Source of the DNA: Actinomortierella ambigua
Taxonomy: Eukaryota > Mortierellomycota > Mortierellomycetes > Mortierellales > Mortierellaceae
Length of the DNA stretch: 28,853 nucleotides
Reading direction: 5' to 3'
Assembly: GCA_016098155.1 (NCBI GenBank)
Contig: JAAAJB010000033.1
Coordinates: 32,360-61,212, forward strand
The position numbers were made by a program, and so were the translations under genes. Shown piece by piece: positions 21,699-28,853 of the stretch; position 1 is the stretch's first letter; every line of letters starts with the position of its first letter. The notes under the pieces were generated by a model that did not search any database, was not told the origin of the DNA, and saw only the letters and a program-made list of their open reading frames with translations.

Positions 21699-22454
21699 CA
21701 ACGACATGAACAGTTGTAGACGTTCGCGCACGTGCTTGATAACGGCTGCCCCTTTATTATGTATTTTTTTTTCATGTCACACATATTTTATAATTTGATA
21801 ATCACCACCACACGTTCTTCCCGGAATGTCAGAGTTTCGAGAACGGACCAGCCCGCTGCGAAGCTGAATACTATGCTCATTGTCGTGGCGCGAAGGACGG
21901 ATAGGAGGTGACGGGGCGCTTAAGGCATGAAGACTCGAGGGAAGGAGAGGAGCAGGGAGGAGAGAGGAGGAGGAGGAAGAAGAAGAGGCGGAGGGTGAGG
22001 GGGGGGAAGGGAGGAGATTCAAACAAAGGTTGAGCGCACAAACTGCACTGCTTCGTCTCTTCCAGCCGCGAACTGCACACATCGAACACTTCTCACCGAC
22101 CAAACAGAGTTTAGGCTGTGCTTCCTTACCCTTGCGACAAAAATATATCAAGTGCAAGAATGCCTAATCTGCGATGGAATTGTTGTTATAGTGTACACCT
22201 GTGTGTGTGCTCTCTCCGCGAGGGCGCATGGAGAGAAGAGAGAGAAGCGAGGCAGGTGCTGGCGGGTCGTGGTGGGGAAAAAAAGAGAGGGAGAGAGAGG
22301 GAAAGTGCGCCTATTCTGTCGACAAACACTCTCCTGCTGCTCTCTCGCTCGCTTGCTTGCTCCCTCCCCTTCTCCCTCCTCTTCCTCGATCATTCCATTC
22401 TCTGCCCTACTCTAATTCAATTCCCTCCATCATCTGCCTCGCTTGCTCGGACCC
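21699..22454. other. Intergenic region with polypurine tracts
   Basis: A 756-base gap between two same-strand membrane-protein genes. It contains a purine block at about 21938-22018 with a G8 run (21999-22006), a second GA-rich block at about 22229-22307, and then a CT-rich block at about 22328-22395 just before the next start codon. No gene seen. It probably holds the 3' end of the upstream gene and the promoter and leader of the downstream one. Confidence 0.6.
21938..22018 (+). repeat. GGA-rich polypurine tract
   Basis: About 80 bases that are nearly all purine on the plus strand, with many GG and GGG runs and one G8 run. Sequence of this kind can form triplex or two-tier quadruplex structures; no function is shown here. 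Confidence 0.8.
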
Positions 22455-25037
22455 ATGGCAACGGTTCCCAGGGTGTTCGTCCCCACCCCTACCCCAAGAG
22501 TCACAACTGACCCTGACCCATTTTTCCCCATGCCAACCTTCACCTTCACTACCACCACCACCAACTATCGGCCCTCCTCAACTCGAAAACCTCGACCCTC
22601 GTCCACCACCTCCGTCAGGGACCCATTGAACACCCCCACCCCCAGCAGTGGAGTCTCTAAACAGTCGGGTGGCATGTCTGGCGGCGCCATTGCTGGTATT
22701 GTCGTTGGCTTTCTTGCCTTGCTTGGTCTCACAGTAGCTGCTGGTTTCATGCTCTTAAAGAAGAGGAGACGGCGCCTGATGGCTACAGGTAAGGCCCCAC
22801 CTGGAGACCCCTATGGTCGGTCGACCAACTTCCCGCGGCAACGGTTCGAATCTCCTGTCGATGATGGTCAGCAAGAACAGGACGAACGGAGGCCAGGCCC
22901 AATGGCGTTCCTGACTGCGTTGTTCAGTGGTGTTTCAGGCAGCAAAAGGTCTCCATCGCCTACACGCGCAGGAGGAGGAGAAGGAGGAGCCGGAGATGGG
23001 AGTGCAGGTGGAGCTCAACAGAGTATGGCAGCAGAAAAGTCTCGAGAGGTGGCTCTCAGCGGTGGTAGTAGCATGCCACCTTCCACCTTTGCATCACATC
23101 AAGTACAGCACTATCCACAGCACCCAGGATCTACACACTTGATATCACCTCCACCTTCAACGGTCTACTATAGCAACACCACTGGCTCGCCGACGACCAT
23201 GGTGGCGCCTATGCCAGCAATGCTGCATCAAGCCCCACTTCCCGCCATCCCCATGCAGCAACAGTCTCTAGGTGCAGGCTCGCCGCTGCCTGGGATCCCT
23301 CTACAGCCACCGCCCTTTACCCCCCACCAACATCCATCCAGCTCACCATATGCGACCGCCTCACAAGCTACCGCCTACCAGCAACAACCTGTCTACTACC
23401 AGCCAGGGACTGGCCTTGTGTCGGTGGCCACTCCTGTTGTTCCACCGTCATCAGGAACTACAGCTGGGCTTGTACAACCCATTTACCAGCAACAACAGCA
23501 ACAGCATCAACAACAACAACAACTCCAGCATCCAATTGTTCAAGTGCACCACTCTGCGCCCACTGCGCCCAGCCAGCGATTTATGCCTACAGAGCCATAC
23601 ACTCCTGCTCAACAATTCTATATGCCGCCGCAGGGCCAGATTCAACAAAAACACCACCACCTACCACCACCACAACAGCAGCAACAACACTATGATTTGC
23701 AAGCAAGTGTGCTGCCACCATTACACGTTTCGCAGCAGCCTGCACCACCAGTCTCGATAGCTCTGGCTTCCTCAGCGACCACGGCTGTTGACAGCATGGC
23801 ACCTCCTTCTTCATCACGCAGATCGGCCTCGTCGTCCGCCCACGCCTCTGCCCGACGTCAACAACAGAAACAGCGGCCAAAGTCCAAGGTCAAGGAGGAA
23901 AAGAAGCCCATCTATCTGCCCGCAGACGCATCACGACCTCTGCTCAGTCAAGGCTTGTTCAAGATCGTACCGGACGCGGATGACGAGGCTGAGCAGGCCG
24001 CGGCAGCTCAGGCAAAGGCACGGGCATCAGGCGACGATGACGATGACGACGACAACAACGACGACGCAGGACAGGGCAACACAGAGGACAACCGCCCGAG
24101 TCGCAACGACAGCGAGGAGTTGGTGTCGGTACCGATTCCAGGCGCATTGGAACTGGTGTCATCGGTCCGGGGTCGAGTCGAGCAGCATCAAATGCAACGG
24201 CGAGGTGTGAACGACGGCGCCAGGCCGCGAGAACCTGTGATTGTGGGCAGCGATATTGTCTTGCAACCACTACCAAGCGAGCTCAAGCGGATGAACTCGA
24301 TGGGCGCTCAATCACCGCTGACTTCCTCCTCCACAGCAACGTCCACCACCACCACCACAGCCACAACATCGACCGCTTTTGGAACAGGTACAGGACTGGC
24401 AGTACCCCTCACACCGCCAGCCATCACCTTGTCCATGGGAAGAGACCGAAGTACATCGGTAGCAACACCGTCGCTGGCGTCGGCTGTTCTCGCTGCAGCG
24501 AATGCGGCCGCGGCCTCGTTCCACGGCCATCCTGGTCAGGGCTCGAATGGCAGCTACCCGAATTCGCGGGCATCGACGCCGTATTCGGCCACAACCTCCC
24601 CACTGTTCTCCCACCCGTCTCGGGTCGCCACGCTCGGAGACGCGCTGCCGACGATGGGCACCGAAGAGTACCTGGAGCGGACGGATGACAAGGAAGAGTA
24701 CAACTCGTCTGTCCATGGCGAGAAGCTGAGCAGTGGCTCGATGCTGCTTCGTGAGCGACCCTTCTCGCCTGCAGGCAGCAGCACCAGCAGCAACGGAAGC
24801 CACCACCACCACCACCATCCCGGTCACATGGGCCCACCATCGTCCGTACCGGTATCGCCACCAGTCTCGCCTACCTCGGTGTTCAATGACAAGCAAGAGT
24901 TGGAGGGGGCCGATCGACGAAGGCCAGCGCCACCCTCCCCTCTGTCGCGGCCGCTCAATATGGCTGCCATTGCGGAACGGCGAGGTGCAACACCGCCTCC
25001 AGCGATCAACCATGCCACCAAACCAAGGATGAAATAG
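22455..25037 (+). CDS. Single-pass membrane protein with S/T/P-rich outer stalk and Q-rich tail
   Basis: Family not recognised. One exon, 860 residues from ATG at 22455; in-frame codons upstream reach a TAA at 22413, and a TTG reading 12 bases earlier is not used. Residues 1 to about 70 are Thr/Pro/Ser-rich and likely O-glycosylated. One helix lies near 75-99 (GGAIAGIVVGFLALLGLTVA) with small-xxx-small packing motifs, followed by KKRRRR, so the N terminus should face outside. No cleavable signal peptide is visible, which makes it a reverse signal-anchor protein unless an upstream exon was missed. The cytoplasmic part is Pro/Gln/Ser-rich and disordered, with polyQ/H near 23490-23530, an acidic DDDDDDDNNDD stretch near 24035-24065 and a polyHis run (24801-24820). 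The layout resembles fungal stress-sensor-like proteins, but no sensor domain is seen. Confidence 0.75.
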   Translation: MATVPRVFVPTPTPRVTTDPDPFFPMPTFTFTTTTTNYRPSSTRKPRPSSTTSVRDPLNTPTPSSGVSKQSGGMSGGAIAGIVVGFLALLGLTVAAGFMLLKKRRRRLMATGKAPPGDPYGRSTNFPRQRFESPVDDGQQEQDERRPGPMAFLTALFSGVSGSKRSPSPTRAGGGEGGAGDGSAGGAQQSMAAEKSREVALSGGSSMPPSTFASHQVQHYPQHPGSTHLISPPPSTVYYSNTTGSPTTMVAPMPAMLHQAPLPAIPMQQQSLGAGSPLPGIPLQPPPFTPHQHPSSSPYATASQATAYQQQPVYYQPGTGLVSVATPVVPPSSGTTAGLVQPIYQQQQQQHQQQQQLQHPIVQVHHSAPTAPSQRFMPTEPYTPAQQFYMPPQGQIQQKHHHLPPPQQQQQHYDLQASVLPPLHVSQQPAPPVSIALASSATTAVDSMAPPSSSRRSASSSAHASARRQQQKQRPKSKVKEEKKPIYLPADASRPLLSQGLFKIVPDADDEAEQAAAAQAKARASGDDDDDDDNNDDAGQGNTEDNRPSRNDSEELVSVPIPGALELVSSVRGRVEQHQMQRRGVNDGARPREPVIVGSDIVLQPLPSELKRMNSMGAQSPLTSSSTATSTTTTTATTSTAFGTGTGLAVPLTPPAITLSMGRDRSTSVATPSLASAVLAAANAAAASFHGHPGQGSNGSYPNSRASTPYSATTSPLFSHPSRVATLGDALPTMGTEEYLERTDDKEEYNSSVHGEKLSSGSMLLRERPFSPAGSSTSSNGSHHHHHHPGHMGPPSSVPVSPPVSPTSVFNDKQELEGADRRRPAPPSPLSRPLNMAAIAERRGATPPPAINHATKPRMK

Positions 25038-26032
25038 GTCCTTTATTTGTTAGGCATGGTGTGTACTCTAGCCCCTCCTTTTCTAACCCCCCTTGCACTT
25101 TTTATATCTTGATTGCATCCCAAAAAAAGAAAACTCGTAATATACCACCAACACCACATTTTATTTCTTCATGCCGCCTTGTATCTTCGGTGATGTTCTA
25201 CATTGCGGCTTGATCACCCTACGTTGTCTTGGTTCTGTTATCAATCGTCATGGTGGGCATTGAAAAAAAAAATTGGAACGCTGGATCCCCTATTTCGGTA
25301 TTTTCTATTTTGTGAGTGCTGAAGGGTGCGTGTGTTTGTGTTGGTGTGCCTCCGCACTGTTCGCTTTTTTCTTTGTGGCCAACAAGTAGAAAGTGGAAAG
25401 GAGAGAAGGGTTCGGAAAAACTACACCTCCACAGTTGTTTGGAGGACCAATTTCACATTGAAAGAAAAAGGGAGTGAATCACACAGTCCATTTTGTGCCA
25501 CGCTAAGAAAAGACACAACAACAGCCGGTCCGACCCCCCCCCTCCTCCCCAGCACCTGCTGATTCTCAATAGGTTGAGTTGCCCATTGCAAAAAACTCAG
25601 TTCGTGCAGGGGCCTTGCTGCCAGTCCTTCGATACCCGTATACCTTCATATCTCAGGTGGACACTCAATGCAAGATCTGCCGTGTCTTGCACTTTTTCTC
25701 GGAGGGTTATCTCTAGACCCTAGACACACAGTAGGGCCTTGGGTGCAAGGTTTTGCAGTCAACCTGAAGCCCGCGTCGCGTGTCGCGCTTCCACCATTTT
25801 TTTAGGCAAGCCGCCCGCCCTTCACTGGTGGCTTGTGACAAAAATGGTGAAGGCATAAGATCACCCCATTTCCAACAACAATGGTTTGTAACTCCACCCT
25901 CAACCCTGCACCCATCGGCAACACATTCGTTTGCTTCCACAGACATCACAACACACGGGCAACCTCATACAGGGTAGCAAGCAGAAACCACAAAGGCCCC
26001 GTTGTACCACACAGGATACCAACAGCCAAAGT
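25038..26032. other. Intergenic region upstream of REX4
   Basis: About 1 kb. It begins with the AT-rich 3' region of the upstream gene, includes an A9 run near 25263, and contains an imperfect hairpin at 25787-25854. The open frame running into the REX4 start from 25931 begins with TTG, so it is not used. No other gene or RNA recognised. Confidence 0.55.
25787..25854. other. Imperfect long hairpin
   Basis: Outer arms 25787-25801 and 25840-25854 pair over 15 positions with one mismatch and one wobble. Inner arms 25807-25815 and 25827-25835 pair over nine positions with one wobble, and the loop has 11 bases. It lies about 180 bases upstream of the REX4 start codon. Whether it is transcribed is unknown. 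Confidence 0.6.
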
Positions 26033-27449
26033 ATGACCAAAGACGCCACCAAGGCCGTTGCCACCAAATCAAAGACCCTATCGAACAATGGCGCCGCTGG
26101 CAAGAAAAAGGCAACTAGAGGTGCTGGTAGAGCCAAGGCAATAGCAAAGTCATCCACCAAATCTCCAGCAACAACAAAAGCCAAGGCGTCAGCACCGTCG
26201 TCTTCGATCACTGCCAAGAATAACCCTTCCTCCAATTGGAAACAGCTCTTGAACGTAAGACGATCAATTCCTCCGCGCAAATCAACACGGGAGGGGGGTG
26301 CTAAAAGACAGCATGTAGGAAAGCACTCTGAGGTGGGCACGTCGATTAACTCTTTCAAATTCATTTCTGTGTACATGAATCTCTTTTTTGTTGTGTGCGT
26401 GCATATAGAAAATCAATCCAGAGGCGGTAAAGGTCAAGATTGTCAAGAAGATTGTCGCCAAAAAATCTACCACCACCGCCATCACCACCACCACCACTAC
26501 ATCATCATCGTCATCATCACAAAAGACTTTGGGGGCATTAACAATATCGCAGAAGCGGAAACACGAGGAGATCGACCAAACCCCCGACAATTTATCGGCT
26601 GCATCTACCCAAAGCAAGAAGCCCAAAACGATTGATCTATGGTTCGATGATATTTCCAAGGAGGATCTGGAGAAGGCCTACGGCAAGAGTAAAAAGTCCG
26701 AATATGATCCAACAGAGACGGCCAAACACAAGTAAGTACAATTGCTTGGGGAGGGGAAGGGGTTTATTACTCTTGTTACTATCATTACCTCCGCCTTCAG
26801 AAACCCATGCCTTTGACATAATGACCGTCCTGATTCGACACATCATTGACCTCTGCTTTTCCTCTCCCACATTTCTTTCACTCGCAGGATTGGTAAGTAC
26901 ATTGGAATCGATTGTGAGATGGTGGGCGTTGGTCCCGAGGGCATCCAGTCGGCCCTCGCCCGTGTGTCGCTGGTCAACTTTTACGGCGTGACGGTGCTGG
27001 ATCTGTATGTGCGTCCACAGGAGCGCGTGACGGATTTCCGAACCGCCGTCTCCGGTATCACGCCCCGCCACCTGGCCACAGCAACACTCTTCAAGGACGC
27101 CCAAAAGCAAGTGGCCGATATCATCCAGGACAAGGTCCTCGTCGGTCACGCGATCCAGAACGATCTCCAAGCACTGCTGTTGGATCATCCTCAACGCCTC
27201 ATCCGCGATACCTCGAAATACAAGCCCTTCCGCGCCTATGCCAAGGGCAAGACCCCCGGCCTGAAGAAGCTCGCCTCCGAGATCTTGGACATTCACATCC
27301 AACAGGGCCAGCACTCCTCCGTCGAGGACGCCCGTGTCACCATGCTCCTGTACCGCAAGCACAAGGATGCCTGGGATGCCTCCCTGGCGAAGAACGATCG
27401 ACGTCGGTCGGCCAAGGCTACCAAGAACAAAAAGGGAGCCGCGGAATAG
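26033..27449 (+). CDS. REX4: RNA exonuclease 4 (DEDDh 3'-5' exonuclease)
   Basis: Nucleolar exonuclease of the REX4/ISG20 family, which acts in rRNA (ITS1) processing in yeast. Proposed exons: 26033-26254, 26409-26731, 26888-27449; phases agree, 368 residues. Residues 1 to about 180 are Lys/Ala/Ser/Thr-rich and highly basic, as expected for nucleolar targeting. The nuclease core starts at KIGKYIGIDCEMVGVG, where Asp (26910-26912) and Glu form the first metal-binding pair. The second motif is LVGHAIQNDLQAL and the third HSSVEDARVTMLLY, giving the DEDDh set including the general-base His. The C terminus is a basic tail. The ATG at 26033 is the first ATG of the open frame. Exon 2 encodes a Thr/Ser run from ACC/TCA repeats that may vary in length. 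Confidence 0.93.
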
Positions 27450-27473
27450 ACAAAGGCGTTCAAGTGTTCAATT

Positions 27474-27498
27474 AAAAAAAAAAAAAAAAAAAAAAAAA
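27474..27498 (+). repeat. A25 homopolymer
   Basis: Twenty-five adenines, 25 bases after the REX4 stop codon and five bases before the helicase relic begins. This is the longest homopolymer in the window. Confidence 0.97.
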
Positions 27499-27502
27499 GT
27501 CT

Positions 27503-28050
27503 GTACTTCGCAACATCCATCCAAAGCGCGGTCTCTGTAATGGTTCTCGCCTGATCGTTCGCGGCCTTGGCAAGAGACTCATTGCTGCAGATATCATCAC
27601 CAGTCCTTTTGCAAAGGCGAAACCGTCGACCTACCCAGAATACCGCTCATCCAGTCCGACGACGCCACCTGTCCCGTGGCCTTTCACCCGTTCTCTATAC
27701 TTCTTCTTGTTTATCCCCTGTCTATCTGTGGTCTACTCCTCGTGGTGTAACCCTAGACTGGACATTCGACATTCCTAGACTATGCGCCAGTTCTCAGTAA
27801 GACCGGCCTTCGCAATGACCATCAACAAGTCATCGCGTGGGCCTCTATCTTTACATCCCTGTCTTTACACATGGTCATCCCTGCTAGGTGACATGTTCGA
27901 GTCTGCGCGCGATGTTGTCACGGCTGTCGCACGCGGAGAGCTCCGAGTTTGGTGCCTTCTCCAGATGCTCTAATCCTCAAAACCTCAAGATATTTGTACA
28001 CAAGTATGTTCCTGTTACGATAGCCGTCGACAAGATGGTGTATGGGTTTG
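27503..28050 (+). pseudogene. Helitron/PIF1-like helicase relic, frameshifted
   Basis: The C-terminal part of a Helitron-encoded PIF1-type helicase, read in several frames. Frame from 27503: VLRNIHPKRGLCNGSRLIVR, then LGKRLIAADIITSPFAK. A shift near 27615 gives KGETVDLPRIPLIQSDDATC. After a non-matching stretch of about 85 bases comes RQFSVRPAFAMTINKS (from 27786). A further shift gives VGLYLYIPVFTHGHP (27837-27881), ended by a TAG at 27885. Another shift gives SRCSNPQNLKIFV and KMVYGFV. These follow, in order, the family pattern LCNGTRLIV, IPRI-L, RRQFPVR-AFAMTINKSQGQ, VGLYLP-PVFTHGQLYVALSR and LKI. The glycine-glutamine pair of the TINKSQGQ motif is lost. No Rep domain or hairpin end is visible. 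A standalone PIF1 paralogue relic is the alternative. Confidence 0.8.
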
Positions 28051-28453
28051 TGTGTCACAGGGTTACCCTCCGCCTATGAATGTAGTATGTAATAAAAATC
28101 CCTTTTTCTTCCTAATAGATGTGCTATTTAATGATACCATTACACTTTGATCCTGTCATCCCTGGTGACATTCTGTATCCCAAGATGTACGATACCGATG
28201 ATCTTGAGGATCGGGCCACCCAATCGCGTCCGCCAGTTTGCGGATATCCGCGAGATTCGCCTTGGCCAGTTTATAATATATCCCTCAATAAAATTTTTAA
28301 AACGACAACAATCTTTTTTTTTCCCGAGGCGTGCTGCCATGGGCAGTCGACTTGCAACATTTAAATGAAATATATGGTTGTCTTCATTTTTGATTTGTAT
28401 ATTTTTTTTCTCCCCTCCTAATGCGAGGAAACTTTTCGTCCTCTCTAGTTTTC
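28051..28453. other. Spacer between helicase relic and IST1-like gene
   Basis: About 400 bases. The ends are AT-rich (T runs near 28312-28322 and 28401-28409) around a GC-richer core at 28140-28290 that is open in several frames on both strands. No protein recognised. It must contain the 3' end of the minus-strand IST1-like transcript. Confidence 0.5.
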
Positions 28454-28753
28454 CTATGACCGCTTCTTCAATGCCTCGAATCGCTTTGTCAGTGCATCCA
28501 GGTCGGGCAGGCCATCATCGTCTGCAGGCTTTGGAGGGTCCTTTTTGGCCGCCGGTGGGAAGGTTGGTGGCGGGGCCACGTTTGTCGACGATGCCGATCT
28601 TGTCGTGGGTGCCGGGAGAGAGGGGGTCGAGGGTAGGTCCGCCAACAGATCAAAACCTTGCGATGATGCATCCTCACTATGCTGCTGATGCTGTTGTTGC
28701 TGTTGCTGTTGTTGGTGATTCGGAAATGGATCCATGAACTCGCCATCCATGCT
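28454..28753 (-). CDS. IST1: IST1-like ESCRT-III regulator, last exon (5'-partial)
   Basis: A terminal exon of about 99 residues; the rest lies beyond the window end. It is preceded on the minus strand by a pyrimidine tract and acceptor CTATAG, so the ATG at 28750 is probably internal. The segment has a polyQ/H run, a Pro/Ser/Thr-rich linker and the C-terminal helix LPDLDALTKRFEALKKRS. That end closely matches in pattern the MIT-interacting motif closing animal IST1 (acid, aromatic/Leu, RRFEELKK). IST1 binds CHMP1 and the Vps4 MIT domain in endosomal sorting and abscission. The visible part contains none of the folded IST1 domain, so the call rests on the tail helix only; another MIM-bearing ESCRT protein is possible. 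Confidence 0.6.
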   Translation of the reverse strand, partial: SMDGEFMDPFPNHQQQQQQQQHQQHSEDASSQGFDLLADLPSTPSLPAPTTRSASSTNVAPPPTFPPAAKKDPPKPADDDGLPDLDALTKRFEALKKRS

Positions 28754-28853
28754 CTATAGAAGAAGAGGGAAGAGGATGAGAAGATGACGACGAGCAAATT
28801 GGTGAAGGTTAGGTCATTTCTGATATTCTTTGCAGCCCCACATCCCGTATTTT
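28754..28853 (-). other. Probable intron of the IST1-like gene, truncated
   Basis: On the minus strand this ends in a CT-rich tract (TCATCCTCTTCCCTCTTCTT) and TATAG, a good 3' splice site. A CTAAC-like branch word (GACCTAACC) lies near 28810. The upstream exon is outside the window. Confidence 0.6.

Noticed and set aside
22843..22852. GGTTCGAATC, resembling a tRNA B box
   Set aside because: The flanks do not pair as a T-stem and no A box or acceptor stem is found; it lies inside a coding exon.
24312..25013. A long minus-strand open frame (233 codons) opposite the single-pass membrane protein
   Set aside because: Arg/Gly/Cys-rich shadow of a Ser/Thr/Pro-rich gene, with no domain and no promoter; the sense frame is longer and makes sense topologically.
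1..28853. CRISPR array, phage or bacterial defence island, rRNA or tRNA genes
   Set aside because: No spaced direct repeats of CRISPR type, no bacterial gene organisation, and no rRNA or tRNA signature; the window is intron-bearing fungal nuclear DNA.

Overview
The window is eukaryotic nuclear DNA from a filamentous fungus. Most genes are split by short introns with GTAAGT-like donors and TAG/CAG acceptors, intergenic DNA is full of homopolymer and CT/GA tracts, and many proteins carry long Q/S/T/P-rich disordered stretches. Gene content and style suggest an early-diverging fungus of the Mortierella type (Mucoromycota sensu lato). That placement is inference from protein style, not a measured phylogeny. 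Exon models come from reading splice sites and frame continuity by eye.

Layout: (1) 1-4515 (+), the 3' part of an ABCG-type transporter with an unusually long low-complexity linker. (2) 4796-5890 (-), a small mitochondrial TMEM70-like membrane protein, convergent with the transporter. (3) 6048-7883 (-), a ten-zinc-knuckle (CCHC) protein with a Trp-repeat N terminus, CnjB/CNBP-like. (4) 9059-11637 (+), a seven-exon microsomal cytochrome P450 with a clear TATA/CCAAT promoter. (5) 11784-13526 (-), an F-box/LRR-like protein. (6) 15268-21698 (+), a seven-helix GPCR-like protein with a disordered cytoplasmic tail of about 1,640 residues. (7) 22455-25037 (+), a single-pass membrane protein with an S/T/P-rich outer segment and a long Q-rich tail. 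(8) 26033-27449 (+), the RNA exonuclease REX4. (9) 27503-28050 (+), a frameshifted relic of a Helitron/PIF1-like helicase directly behind a 25-A run. (10) 28454-28753 (-), the last exon of an IST1-like ESCRT-III regulator with a C-terminal MIM-type helix.

There is no obvious biosynthetic cluster or operon-like logic. Most genes look like independent housekeeping or signalling genes. The items most worth following up are the two neighbouring membrane proteins with giant disordered tails, the duplicated Trp motif in front of the zinc knuckles, the mutually complementary GA/TC microsatellites in two introns of the P450 gene, the Helitron helicase relic, and an imperfect hairpin upstream of REX4.
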